64,000 bases of DNA from Streptantibioticus ferralitis (GCF_029223525.1 NZ_JARHTQ010000001.1:186001-250000), one strand, 5' to 3'; numbered from the stretch's first letter, positions 50,042-58,546 are shown. Numbers and translations: made by a program. The notes: generated by a model from the sequence alone, not told the origin.

Positions 50042-50977
50042 GTGACCACGGAGTCAACGCGCACCCAACAGATCCACCCAGCTGCCTACGGCGCACTGGT
50101 CGAGGCCCTCGCCAGCATCTACTGGTACAAGAAGGACCTGGCCAAGTTCATCCGACACCGGGTGACCGACTTCCCCGAGCTGCTGGTCGGCCTCGACTTC
50201 GACGGGTACAAACGGACCGTTGCCGACGAGTTCGTGGACCGGCTCATGGAGGGCGACAGCCGTTACCGCGAGCTGGCACTCGACCTCATGGTCGAGATCT
50301 CGGAGATGGACAGCTTCCCGGGTCTCAAACGCAACCCAGATTCGAACCGCCTGATCGGGCTCGCGCGTGAGGCGGTCGCCGACCTCAAGAAGTGGACCGA
50401 GCAGTACCGCGGAGCACTCCAGGAACGGCAGGCAGTCGAGCGCGCCACCGCGGACTACCGTGCCCGGACTGCCGCCCGGCAAAGCTTTTCCGGAGAGCTG
50501 GAGAGACTCAAGGAACGCTTCCTCGAAGTCGGGTCGATGCCCAATCGCCAGGAGGCCGGCCGGCTGTTCGAGATCTTCCTCAATGAGCTGTTCCAGCTGT
50601 TCGATCTTGATCCCCGGCTGTCCTACAAACTGGCGACCGAGCAGATCGACGGGTCGCTGTCGTTCGACACAGACGACTACATCATCGAGGCGAAGTGGCA
50701 TAAGGGCGCCATGGAGCGAGAAGCGCTGGACATCTTCGACCAGAAGGTCAAGCGCAAGGGCCGCAACGCGCTCGGCCTCTACATCGCGGTCAACGGCTTC
50801 ACCGCTGGCGCGCTGCGTGAGTACAACCGCTGCACCTCGTTCATCACCTTGGACGGTGGCGACCTGTTCTGTGTGCTCGACGGGCGGATTCACCTGGACG
50901 AATTGTTGAAGCGGAAGAAGCGCCACGCGAACGAGACAGGCAACTGCTACTTCCCGGTGCATCAAGTGATCGAGTAG
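50042..50977 (+). CDS. PD-(D/E)XK restriction-endonuclease-like protein
   Basis: GTG 50042 follows GGGAGGCAC. The 311-residue protein has a helical N-terminal domain (~150 residues) and a C-terminal nuclease fold. ATEQIDGSLSFDTDDYIIEA followed by KW gives D-x(n)-ExK, the Mrr/type IV restriction pattern. FEIFLNELFQLFDLDPRLSY is the preceding helix. It is not close to any methyltransferase, so a type IV-like or other self-contained defence role is more likely than classical restriction. A strong terminator follows. Confidence 0.7.
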   Translation: MTTESTRTQQIHPAAYGALVEALASIYWYKKDLAKFIRHRVTDFPELLVGLDFDGYKRTVADEFVDRLMEGDSRYRELALDLMVEISEMDSFPGLKRNPDSNRLIGLAREAVADLKKWTEQYRGALQERQAVERATADYRARTAARQSFSGELERLKERFLEVGSMPNRQEAGRLFEIFLNELFQLFDLDPRLSYKLATEQIDGSLSFDTDDYIIEAKWHKGAMEREALDIFDQKVKRKGRNALGLYIAVNGFTAGALREYNRCTSFITLDGGDLFCVLDGRIHLDELLKRKKRHANETGNCYFPVHQVIE

Positions 50978-50989
50978 CTCAGAGCCTCG

Positions 50990-51016
50990 GGTGGGGCCAG
51001 ATGCTCTGGCCCCACC
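50990..51016. terminator. Bidirectional hairpin terminator
   Basis: Perfect 12-bp arms GGTGGGGCCAGA (50990-51001) and complement (51005-51016) enclose a 3-nt loop. It lies between the nuclease gene (+) and the leftward mobilisation operon. Confidence 0.8.
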
Positions 51017-51133
51017 CCCTTCGGCCCATGCTCCTCGACGTCAGCGGTGGAAGGGAGATCAGACGCAAGGGCTACGGGAGTCCCCTGCGCGGCTCGAACG
51101 GTTCTGCACAGCCCAGTCAGCATCTACCGCTCG

Positions 51134-51523
51134 TTACAGCAGGTAGCTGCCAGCCAAGGTGCCATCAAACCCCTGCGCGGCGATGGCGTCGTTGAGGCTT
51201 GGGTAGAGGACCTGATCTGGCGTGTTGATGAGGGCCTCGAAGTCGGCACGGGTGATCTCCGGCTCCGCCCACTGATTACCGCAGCGGCACTGGATCCAGA
51301 CGGTGCGGCCCTCGTTGATCAGTAGCCAGTCGCGTCTGGCGCTGCAGGCCGAGCAGAAGGCCGGAATACCGCGGAGCGCGAGTTCCTGCCAGTGTCTCAG
51401 GCAGCGGATCGCTACCGGTCCGGTCGGCGCCTCGGGCTGGAACTCCAACTGCAGCAGCGGACCGCTGCATGCCGTGGGCTGGGTGGTAACCGGCTGTGTG
51501 GCGCGGTCGGTCGTTTCGAGCAC
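51134..51523 (-). CDS. Small zinc-ribbon protein downstream of the relaxase
   Basis: GTG 51523 follows GGGAGA; the longer frame belongs to relaxase antisense. The 129 residues contain CSACSARRDWLLINEG and IQCRCGNQWAEPEI, two Cys pairs that should hold zinc. The C-terminus is helical (LYPSLNDAIAAQGFDG). It may be an accessory DNA- or RNA-binding protein of the mobilisation operon, of which it is the last gene. The function is unknown. Confidence 0.55.
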   Translation of the reverse strand: MLETTDRATQPVTTQPTACSGPLLQLEFQPEAPTGPVAIRCLRHWQELALRGIPAFCSACSARRDWLLINEGRTVWIQCRCGNQWAEPEITRADFEALINTPDQVLYPSLNDAIAAQGFDGTLAGSYLL

Positions 51524-51601
51524 GGGTATCTCCCAGTAGTGGCCTTGAGTTTTATCCGTAATAGCAGGTGAGGCTGGTGTCCAGCGGCCTTCTGCTGAGC
51601 C

Positions 51602-51623
51602 AGCAGGCCGTCGCTGGCCTGCT
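51602..51623 (-). terminator. Small hairpin between relaxase and zinc-ribbon gene
   Basis: AGCAGGCC (51602-51609) pairs with GGCCTGCT (51616-51623) over a 6-nt loop. It may attenuate transcription into the last gene. Confidence 0.45.
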
Positions 51624-51635
51624 AGTTCGTGCCAA

Positions 51636-53396
51636 TCAGCGGCGCGCTGGGCGGCTGCGGAAATCGGGTGCTGCCGACCGCGGTTCAGGCATTGCCGGTT
51701 GAGTGGTGCGGCAGCTCGCCGAATTGGTGCCTGTCTCGGTCCTGGGTCGTCGACTGACGGGTTGCGGGTGCGCGGGAAGGTTGGCGAGGCGACGTAGGCG
51801 CCAGACCAGGACATCGTTAGCGCTCTCGGCGGTGTCCAACTCCCGCATGGCGATGGCCTGCTGGAGCAGAGTCTCGGGGTCGTGACCGGCTTCTTCGACT
51901 TGGGCGAGGGTAGCGGCCAGCGCATCGTTCTTGGCGTGCCCGGACTCGTCTTCAACGCTCGAAGTGCGGTGGTGGAGGGCGGCCGAGATGGTGGCCTCGT
52001 GGCGGCGCCGCTCGACTTCCGGCAGGGCCCGACCTTGGTCGCGCAGGGTCTGCATGGGTGTGGTGGCGGCTTGGCGGTAGGCGGCGCGCAGGTGTCCGGC
52101 GGCCTGGCGGGCGGCTTCGGCCTGCTGGGCATGGTGGCGGGCGGAGTGCCAGCGGGCCGCCGCGACGGTGACCAGGACGAGAGTGGACAGCAGCATCGCC
52201 GTGGCTCCGCCGTCTTCGCCGCGGCCGAGCGCACTGCCCGCCTGGATGATGCCGCGAGCTGCCGAGCGCAGGGCGCGGGCATCGGCGCGCTGGGCGCGGG
52301 TATGGGAGCGGGTGGCGCGTTCGAATGCCTGGGTCGCTGCTCGCAGTTCCTGGCGCGTGGCTGCTGGGGAGGTCTGGGCGAGCGCGTCGAGTAGTTCGCC
52401 GACGCCGACGAGCTGGCTGGCGGCCTCGTCGCCGTCGGTGGTCAGGCTGGTGGCGGCGTGCTCGGCGACGTCGGTCGCGTGTCGACGGCCCTTGGCAGGC
52501 GCTGACCACCGTGTCGATGGAGCGACGGACGCGATGGATGACGCCGTCTCGGTGGAAACTGCACGCTCCGCAGTGATGCGTTTGCGGATCTTCGGCAAGG
52601 ACAGGTCCGGGGCGAGAGTCGAGCCCGCGAACCAGACTGGTTCGCGGTCGCGGTTGCGATCACCGGGCAGGGCGACCTTGTAGCCGAGGACGTCGCCGGA
52701 GGGAGCATGCCGCAGTTGGACGCGGACGCCGGCGTCGCGCAGGCGTGTGAAGAACTCCTCCTCCGTTGCGGCTCCGGCCAGCGCCTGGCGCACGTTCTCG
52801 CGCAGCGTCTCACGCGGGGTCTGGGGGCGGCCGAGGCGTTCGGCCTTGAACCGTTCCGCACTGGTGGGGGCCTTGGCTGCTGTGCCGTCGCCGGGTTTGA
52901 GCTGACGCAGCCCCATCTCCCTCTCCATCAGACGGCATTCCGCTTGGGCCTTCTTCTTGTCGTAGTTCAATCGAGGGCGTCGCAGGTCGCCCCGGACCAT
53001 GATGGCGACGATGTGGATGTGGTCGTCGGCGTGGCGTACGGCGACCCAGCGGCAGCCGTCCGGATCGCCCTCGGGTGCGAGGCCGACGGCCTGGACTAGG
53101 CGCCGGGCGGCGGTGTGCCACTCGGCGTCGGTGAGCAGGCGGTCGTCGGGTGCGGTGCGTACCGAGCAGTGCCAGACGTGTTCCGTCGGGGCCTTGGGTC
53201 CGGCCTGCTTTACCCGTAGGTCCAGCGCGGCAGCGAGGCGGGCGAGGGTGGCTTCGGGATCGCGACCAGGGTCGGGAGCGAAGCCGTCCCAGGAGCCGAC
53301 GAGGTGGGGGTCGATGTGCTCGTCGCGCTTGCCGGGACCGTACAGGTAGGCGAGCAAGCCATGGGTGCGCGAGCCGCGACGGATCTTCGGGACCAT
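51636..53396 (-). CDS. Relaxase (MobA/VirD2-like)
   Basis: The 586-residue protein starts MVPKIRRGSRTHGLLAYLYG. The metal-binding triad H122, H126 and H128 lies in RHADDHIHIVAIMV (HxDxxHxH form), and the N-terminal catalytic domain covers residues 1-~190. The C-terminal half has a hydrophobic segment (AMLLSTLVLVTVAAARW) and long helices. It nicks oriT and pilots the single strand into the type IV channel through the VirD4-like protein. ATG 53396 overlaps the MobC stop (TGATG). Confidence 0.88.
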   Translation of the reverse strand: MVPKIRRGSRTHGLLAYLYGPGKRDEHIDPHLVGSWDGFAPDPGRDPEATLARLAAALDLRVKQAGPKAPTEHVWHCSVRTAPDDRLLTDAEWHTAARRLVQAVGLAPEGDPDGCRWVAVRHADDHIHIVAIMVRGDLRRPRLNYDKKKAQAECRLMEREMGLRQLKPGDGTAAKAPTSAERFKAERLGRPQTPRETLRENVRQALAGAATEEEFFTRLRDAGVRVQLRHAPSGDVLGYKVALPGDRNRDREPVWFAGSTLAPDLSLPKIRKRITAERAVSTETASSIASVAPSTRWSAPAKGRRHATDVAEHAATSLTTDGDEAASQLVGVGELLDALAQTSPAATRQELRAATQAFERATRSHTRAQRADARALRSAARGIIQAGSALGRGEDGGATAMLLSTLVLVTVAAARWHSARHHAQQAEAARQAAGHLRAAYRQAATTPMQTLRDQGRALPEVERRRHEATISAALHHRTSSVEDESGHAKNDALAATLAQVEEAGHDPETLLQQAIAMRELDTAESANDVLVWRLRRLANLPAHPQPVSRRPRTETGTNSASCRTTQPAMPEPRSAAPDFRSRPARR

Positions 53397-54064
53397 CAGG
53401 TGCGCTTCTTCACCAAGGCGTCAGCCGCATCGTCTATGCGGGCCAGCACGCGGCCCAACGCGGTCAGTGCATAGGCGAGTTCACCGGGGCGGTGCTGGCC
53501 TCCGGCGTTGTAGATGTAAGCGATCTGGTTGACATTGTTGCCGACTCGGGCGATCTGGGCGCGCAGGGCGGCCAACTCGTCGATGGCGGCGTCGAGCTGG
53601 GCGTTGTTGTCCACCGTGGTAGCACCGCGGGCGGCAGCGAGGCCAGCGGCGGCCATGTACCCGGAGGGGTACATCTTCGCGTGCTGGGCGGCGGCGACGA
53701 TCTCCGCTTTCTCTTGTGATGACAGTCGGACGGCGATGACGTCTTCGCGGTGACGCGGCTGGTAGGCACGGCGGCGTGGCTGACGATCGGGGAAGGCGGG
53801 AGTGCGCGCGGACGAAGCATCGACGTCGGGCTCGGACTGCGTAGGCGCTTCTCCCTCGACTGGCTCCCCCTGGTGCTGGTCGCTCTGCCGGTGTTCGGGC
53901 GCCCTCGGCCGAACTCCGGCAGAGCCGCGCTCGTCCCCCTGGGCGAGGGCATCCGCCTTGGATAGCCCGTTGGGATATCCAAGGCGACAACTTGCTCCGC
54001 CAGGCGCCCCGAGAGGTTCACGCTCCGGTTGAGGGGTGGTACCCGCCGTGCCCGTGGCGATCAA
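53396..54064 (-). CDS. MobC-like relaxosome accessory protein
   Basis: After a ~100-residue polar Arg/Pro-rich front, residues ~105-222 form the MobC domain: IAVRLSSQEKAEIVAAAQHA (ribbon-helix-helix part) and LAALRAQIARVGNNVNQIAY, the hallmark of MobC. It positions the relaxase at oriT. The TTG start at 54064 overlaps the upstream stop (TTGA); a start further inside is possible. It is coupled to the relaxase. Confidence 0.8.
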   Translation of the reverse strand: MIATGTAGTTPQPEREPLGAPGGASCRLGYPNGLSKADALAQGDERGSAGVRPRAPEHRQSDQHQGEPVEGEAPTQSEPDVDASSARTPAFPDRQPRRRAYQPRHREDVIAVRLSSQEKAEIVAAAQHAKMYPSGYMAAAGLAAARGATTVDNNAQLDAAIDELAALRAQIARVGNNVNQIAYIYNAGGQHRPGELAYALTALGRVLARIDDAADALVKKRT

Positions 54065-54285
54065 TGACCCAACTCCATGGCCTGCTGCTTGACTTCCCGC
54101 AGAACCTCTGCGATCCAGTCCATGGCCAGGACCGGGTGGTGCAGCGTCCAGGGGCGGCTGTGATGGTGTCGTTGCACGATCCGGGTGTCTTCTGCACCTG
54201 GTTGGGCGTGGTGCAGATGGCCGCGTTGGTGCAGGACAGTGAGCCAGGTATCTACTTCAGCCCAGGTGGCAGGGGTCGTACGCAT
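54061..54285 (-). CDS. Small protein of the mobilisation operon
   Basis: ATG 54285 gives 74 residues (MRTTPATWAEVDTWLTVLHQ, then HPVLAMDWIAEVLREVKQQA), helical and His-rich, behind GGAGCG. Its stop overlaps the MobC start. A 106-residue version from 54381 would add a Pro-rich front without a ribosome-binding site. No family is recognised. Confidence 0.5.
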   Translation of the reverse strand: MRTTPATWAEVDTWLTVLHQRGHLHHAQPGAEDTRIVQRHHHSRPWTLHHPVLAMDWIAEVLREVKQQAMELGH

Positions 54286-54384
54286 GGTAGGACGCTCCGT
54301 TTCGGGATTTGGTGGCGGAGAAGTTGGAGCCGGGGAGGGCGACCGGTCAGCTATGTCGGTTCCGTCGCCCTCCCGGGGCACGGG

Positions 54385-55521
54385 TCAGGTCCGGCACTCG
54401 TGGGGCTGCTCTTCGGCCCGACCGCGGTTGCGTTGTCCGTTCGTCTCGCGGAGGCGGACCATCAGGGCGGTCAGCCGGTCGTTGGACAACGGGATCTCCT
54501 GACCGCGGATGGCATCGGCGACGACCTTGCGGGTCAGCTTGTCCTGGGCCATGACCGCTTCGCGGGCTATCTCCAGCAGCCTCTCGGTGTCCGGGTCAAC
54601 CTTGCGGTCACCGGTTGTCCGGCTGTCCGGGTCGGTAACCGGCCGAGCAGTCTCCGGCGTCCGGTCAGTGACCGGGTGACCGTGTTTCGGGCGGTCGTCC
54701 GTTGGCCGGCTGACCGGTGGGGCTGTGACCGACCTGCGGTTGTCCGGTCGGTCAGTGTCCGTTGCTGCGGTCTCCGGGTGACCGCGCAGGTCAGCGCCGC
54801 CGAGCGCCGGGTCAGCGGGGTGGGATCGGTCAGGCTCGGTGTCCGGCGTGGTGCTGTCCGCAGGCGTGCTGTCCTCGGTCGCCATGGGACCGTCCGCGTC
54901 CTGGGTGACGGCGGTGAGGGCGGGCCGATCGCTGTCCTGTCCGAGGGGTGGGGTCAGGGCACTGATCGGTTGTCCGGGCGTGACCTGACCGGAGGCTGGC
55001 TTCTGTCCGGGGCGGTCCGGCCGAGTGACCGGGATCCGTTCGGTCTGTCCGCGGTGACCGAGGTGTCGCCGGTGACCGTCCCCTGCTGGTCCTCGGGCGA
55101 TGAGGATGTAGAGGTGAACAGCTCCGGCCAGGGCCAGCGGAGCGAGGGTGGACAGGATGGCGACGACCGTGTCCCCGAGCCGTAGGCCGCCGGATCGGGT
55201 TGCCAGTTCGTTGAGCCGGACGGCGTGCAGGGCGTTGGCCCAGATGCTGGCGGTGGTGGCGGTGCCGAACAGGGTCCAGACGTATGCGCGGGCGCCCAAC
55301 GGTGCGGTGCGCAGGACGAGCAGGGCGCGTACGCCGTAGGCGATGAAGCCGTCGATCACGAGGGGGAACAGGTAGGTCAGGAAGCCTCGGACGTGGATGG
55401 CGACGGCCATCTGCTGCAGCGCGTCGTACGACAAGGCGCATCCGGCGGCGCCGAGCAGGATGATGACGGCACGGTCCCAGCCGGTGATGTGCGCTGTCGT
55501 CGGTGTGGTGGCGAGGTTCAC
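54385..55521 (-). CDS. DUF2637-domain membrane protein
   Basis: Four transmembrane helices lie in residues ~15-145 (WDRAVIILLGAAGCALSYDA, GFLTYLFPLVIDGFIAYGVR, YVWTLFGTATTASIWANALH, LAPLALAGAVHLYILIA). This is the DUF2637 pattern found on Streptomyces plasmids. A long disordered Pro/Thr/Asp part follows. The last ~70 residues have an HTH-like segment (LTRKVVADAIRGQEIPLSND, RLTALMVRLRETN). GTG 55521 overlaps the WhiB stop. It probably anchors a DNA-binding tail to the membrane during transfer or spread. Confidence 0.8.
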   Translation of the reverse strand: MNLATTPTTAHITGWDRAVIILLGAAGCALSYDALQQMAVAIHVRGFLTYLFPLVIDGFIAYGVRALLVLRTAPLGARAYVWTLFGTATTASIWANALHAVRLNELATRSGGLRLGDTVVAILSTLAPLALAGAVHLYILIARGPAGDGHRRHLGHRGQTERIPVTRPDRPGQKPASGQVTPGQPISALTPPLGQDSDRPALTAVTQDADGPMATEDSTPADSTTPDTEPDRSHPADPALGGADLRGHPETAATDTDRPDNRRSVTAPPVSRPTDDRPKHGHPVTDRTPETARPVTDPDSRTTGDRKVDPDTERLLEIAREAVMAQDKLTRKVVADAIRGQEIPLSNDRLTALMVRLRETNGQRNRGRAEEQPHECRT

Positions 55522-56084
55522 GCGGCTGTCCCGAAGTCATCGCGGCTCAAGGTGAGTTCGGTGCAGGGCTTGGGTGACTTACCGGTGCCGGCGGATTGTT
55601 GGGCATTGCGGTTGCGCAGCGCGCGGCGGGTCTGGCGGTAGAGCTTCTGCGCGTGCTCTTCGGTGATCTTCAGTAGCCAGGCGAGGCGTTGGGGGCTGAT
55701 GCCGTGGCGGTATGCGGCGCGGGCGACGGCACGGCGTTCGGCCTTGGTGAGGTGGATGTCTCGTCCGGCGAGGGCCGCGTTGACGCGGGAGTAGTCGAGG
55801 CGGGAGGGGAGGTTGTCGTGCAGGGGGCTGCGCTCCTCCTCGGTCAGGCCGCCTCGGATGCCATGGGTGTCGCCGTGTTCCAGGGCGGCGTCCAGGCAGA
55901 TCCGGCTGACTGGGCACTGGGCGCACAGGCGCTTGGCCGCATGGATCTTGTCCATCTCGTCGGGCTCGGGGAAGAAGAGGTCTGGATCGACCGGGTTGTG
56001 TCCAGCGGACTGGCAGGCGGCCTTTTCGTGCCAGGTGTGGTCTCCGAGGGAGCGGTGGCGAGCAGGGTTGATCGTCGTGGTCAT
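55518..56084 (-). CDS. WhiB-family iron-sulfur regulator with extended C-terminus
   Basis: ATG 56084 follows GGAGC. Cys residues sit in EKAACQSAG and CAQCPVSRIC, the four ligands of the [4Fe-4S] cluster, followed by GIRGGLTEEER, the WhiB turn. The C-terminal ~80 residues add an HTH-like part (GISPQRLAWLLKITEEHAQK). It may control the mobilisation operon in response to redox state or development. The C-terminus DDFGTAA and its DNA recur in the VirD4-like gene. Confidence 0.88.
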   Translation of the reverse strand: MTTTINPARHRSLGDHTWHEKAACQSAGHNPVDPDLFFPEPDEMDKIHAAKRLCAQCPVSRICLDAALEHGDTHGIRGGLTEEERSPLHDNLPSRLDYSRVNAALAGRDIHLTKAERRAVARAAYRHGISPQRLAWLLKITEEHAQKLYRQTRRALRNRNAQQSAGTGKSPKPCTELTLSRDDFGTAA

Positions 56085-56201
56085 GCGGGATTGCTCCGAT
56101 TCACTCTCCGCGCGCAAGGTCGGCGTCGGCGGAGGGAGGGGTGCGCTGGGTCTATGGGGCATCGGGTGGCGCGATGGCGCGGCCCGGCGTCGAGCCGCAG
56201 G

Positions 56202-56894
56202 TCAGGCGGCGCTGTGCCGTCTGCGGTCGACGGTGTCGAATTCGACCCGGGTGGTCATCTGCGCTAGCCGGGAGGTGACGCGGTCGCCAAGGTTGGCGCG
56301 GAGGTCGCTGATCGGGAGGTTGGTGGTGATCAGCGTCGGTAGGCAGTGGTTGTACCGGCGGTTGATCAACCGGTAGGTGATCTCCTCGGTCCACTCGCTG
56401 GTCTTGGCTGCACCGAGGTCGTCGAGAATCAGGAGCGGACACCGCGCGACGGCCGCCAGTTGCAGTTCGGTGTCCACCCCGGCGCGAGGACGCAGGTCTG
56501 CGTAGAGGTCGGCGGCGGTGGTCGACCGCCAGCGCACGCCGATACCGGCCTGGACCAGGGCGCGGATGGCGCCGTACGCCTGGTGCGTCTTGCCTGCGCC
56601 GACGACCCCGGCCATCAGCAGCGACGGCCCGGTGGTCACTTGGCGGCGCGCACCGATGCTGGGGGCGACGGCCTGCCGCGCGACCTCTTGTACCCAGGCC
56701 AAGACCGTCGGGTGGTCGGCCACCGCGTCTCGATAGCGCGGCGGCAACCCGGCCGACAGGGCTTCCAGCGGCGTGTACGTCTTCGGTTCGTCACCGGCGG
56801 CAGACGCGGTGCCGGGGTCGATGTTGCGGGCTGTCAGGATCCGGGTCACCCGGTCGACAGCTCCGCCGAGAGGCTGCGGGTCACGGGTGCGCAT
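56202..56894 (-). CDS. DnaC/IstB-like AAA ATPase
   Basis: ATG 56894 has the ribosome-binding site GAGGAG and overlaps the Rep stop. In the 230 residues, Walker A is AGVVGAGKTHQAYG, Walker B is CPLLILDDLGAAK, sensor I is LITTNLPI and the Arg finger region is LGDRVTSRLAQM. This is the helicase-loader type of AAA protein. With the Rep-like protein next to it, it probably recruits the host replicative helicase to the element's origin. Confidence 0.85.
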   Translation of the reverse strand: MRTRDPQPLGGAVDRVTRILTARNIDPGTASAAGDEPKTYTPLEALSAGLPPRYRDAVADHPTVLAWVQEVARQAVAPSIGARRQVTTGPSLLMAGVVGAGKTHQAYGAIRALVQAGIGVRWRSTTAADLYADLRPRAGVDTELQLAAVARCPLLILDDLGAAKTSEWTEEITYRLINRRYNHCLPTLITTNLPISDLRANLGDRVTSRLAQMTTRVEFDTVDRRRHSAA

Positions 56895-57823
56895 CACAAC
56901 TCCTCGGCGTAGGCGGCGGCACCGTCGACCGGGTTGGTCCACGCGGTGTGAGCGGGCACGTTAGGTCGGATTCCCGGCCGCGCCAAACCGCCAGCGTTCA
57001 TGGCCTCGTTGACCAGGCTGGCGAGCACGCTGGGGTGCATCGGCTTGACCCGGAAGCGCTCCAGCCCCGCCCGGATATGCCTCGGATCGATGCCCTCGCC
57101 GAGCATCTTGTTGATCTCGCGTCCCAGGTGTCCGAGGACGTTGCCGGGTGGGCGATTCGAGCAGGCGGCGACGTATTCGCCGATCAGATGCCGGGCGGTG
57201 GGCGTCGGTGCGGGGGCGCTTGCGTCCCCCGTAGGGATAGATCCCTGATCCAAGGTCCTAGGTCCAAGATCCGTGCACTGAGGGCTCATGGAGGGCTCAG
57301 TGAGTCCTCCATGAGGGTTCACTGAGCCCTCAGTGAACCCCTGCTGAGCTGGGGATTTCTCATTCCCTTGCACACGGCTGGAGTCTTCACTGCGGTGTTC
57401 GTGAGTCTTCAGTGAGGGCTCAGTGAGTCCTCCGTGAGACTTCACCGAGGGCTCGCGGTGGTCCGATGGGGTGCCGCCCTCGTGCACAGGGCAGGCGGAG
57501 CAGCGTGACCCGCTCGGGCGGTTGATCTTCTGGTGCCGGTGCCAGGAGACGATGTGCAGGTAGCTCTTCCCGTCGTCACCGGTGTAACGGCAGATCAGCC
57601 CCGCGTCGGCGAGTTGGTTGAGGTCGTCTTCGACGTCAACCGGCGTGTGCTCGGGGCGTAGTGGCCACAGCAGGCCCCGGATGATCGCGGCGTGGTCGCG
57701 GTGGCGGCCGTGGTCGTCGGCCTGGGTCAGCAGGCCGAAGAACGTCCGCTCGGCGGTGAGGGACACCTGGGCGAGGGACTCAGACGTGAACGCTTCCGGC
57801 TTGATGGTGCGAATCCTCGCCAT
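56894..57823 (-). CDS. Replication initiation-like protein (winged helix)
   Basis: The 309-residue protein begins MARIRTIKPEAFTSESLAQV, and SLTAERTFFGLLTQADDHGR and LNQLADAGLICRYTGDDGKS form a phage replisome-organiser/winged-helix domain. A middle part has repeated peptides (HGGLTEPS twice) because the DNA there holds iteron-like repeats. A helical DnaD-like end (IDPRHIRAGLERFRVKPMHP) follows. Its stop overlaps the DnaC-like start. It is probably the element's initiator, with its origin inside its own gene. Confidence 0.7.
   Translation of the reverse strand: MARIRTIKPEAFTSESLAQVSLTAERTFFGLLTQADDHGRHRDHAAIIRGLLWPLRPEHTPVDVEDDLNQLADAGLICRYTGDDGKSYLHIVSWHRHQKINRPSGSRCSACPVHEGGTPSDHREPSVKSHGGLTEPSLKTHEHRSEDSSRVQGNEKSPAQQGFTEGSVNPHGGLTEPSMSPQCTDLGPRTLDQGSIPTGDASAPAPTPTARHLIGEYVAACSNRPPGNVLGHLGREINKMLGEGIDPRHIRAGLERFRVKPMHPSVLASLVNEAMNAGGLARPGIRPNVPAHTAWTNPVDGAAAYAEEL
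56969..56987 (+). repeat. Element-wide 19-bp motif, copy 5 (inside rep gene)
   Basis: GATTCCCGGCCGCGCCAAA matches the consensus at 18 of 19 positions. It lies in the C-terminal coding part of the Rep-like gene, antisense to it. Confidence 0.6.
57291..57438. repeat. Iteron-like repeats, candidate replication origin
   Basis: GAGGGCTCAGTGAGTCCTCC occurs at 57291-57310 and again at 57414-57433, each followed by N-TGAG. Between them is the palindrome TTCACTGAGCCCTCAGTGAA (57318-57337) that uses the same CACTGAGGG core, and partial copies (TTCAGTGAGGG, TTCACCGAGGG) flank it. All lie inside the rep gene. Spaced direct repeats plus a palindrome in a rep gene are typical of an initiator-bound origin. 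Confidence 0.55.
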
Positions 57824-57826
57824 CGG

Positions 57827-58153
57827 TTACCGCCTCCGGTCGACGACGGTCAGGGCCGCGCTGGCGAGCCGGGCGCTGGCGCGGTGGAACTCGTGGACTT
57901 CGCCCCACGGCGCCGCGTTCGGGTGGGCCCGCATGTTCCAGCGGGCAGCGGTGTTGGCCTGGGTCCGGGTCGGCGGCACCAGACCCCCGGCCGTGTCGTG
58001 GGCGTGCGGGTGGGGCCAGGTCCGACTCGGGTTCTGGAAGTGGACCCGGATGGTGGCGGCTCCGGGGATCACGTCGGCCAGGAGAGCCGCGAGACGGCGC
58101 TGGCTCTTGCTGATCCCAGATATGGCCGGAGTTCCGCTCCAGGTTTCGGACAT
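57827..58153 (-). CDS. Small hypothetical protein at the head of the rep operon
   Basis: ATG 58153 follows GAGGAAG. The 108-residue protein is basic, with SGISKSQRRLAALLADVIPG and RVHFQNPSRTWPHPHAHDTA. It has no membrane span or known motif. The stop is 4 bp from the Rep start, so they are coupled. It may be a control protein of replication. Confidence 0.55.
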   Translation of the reverse strand: MSETWSGTPAISGISKSQRRLAALLADVIPGAATIRVHFQNPSRTWPHPHAHDTAGGLVPPTRTQANTAARWNMRAHPNAAPWGEVHEFHRASARLASAALTVVDRRR

Positions 58154-58546
58154 GCGATACTTCCTCGTTTGTAGGAGGGCGGAGCGGCCGTCTCGTCGAA
58201 AAGTTCAGCCGCGTCGCCTGGTTGTGAATCCGCACCCTCCGGGGTGCTGGCCGGCGTCCGGGAGCTGGTAACTCTCGGACGCCGGTCCACGCGCAACTGC
58301 GCTGATCGCCTCACGGCGGGATGTACGTCATCAAGCCTCTTTCCACAGCTATCGGCCCGGCCGGTGCGGCCTTGTGGAGCGACCGGAACCATACGAGCAC
58401 CTCGGCCACACGTCCACGGCGATACCGCCCACCCGACCAGGTTCGATGCCCAAACCTACGGTACGTTGGTTTGGGCGTTCAAGCGGGGGGTACAGTTTTC
58501 CTCATCGCCTATCCCCGCAGGTCGAGCAGCATCAGGAGTACACGCA
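58154..58546. promoter_or_regulatory. Divergent control region of rep operon and XRE regulator
   Basis: This 393-bp region has no gene. It holds a hairpin with perfect 10-bp arms CCGGCGTCCG (58251-58260) and complement (58276-58285), and a separate operator-like palindrome near the XRE gene. It probably controls replication/mobilisation against the regulator. Confidence 0.5.
58448..58476. promoter_or_regulatory. Palindromic operator candidate
   Basis: Perfect arms GCCCAAACC (58448-58456) and GGTTTGGGC (58468-58476) are 11 bp apart, so the centres lie about two helical turns apart. They lie 71 bp before the XRE start. The form suits a dimeric HTH repressor that also faces the rep operon. Confidence 0.6.
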
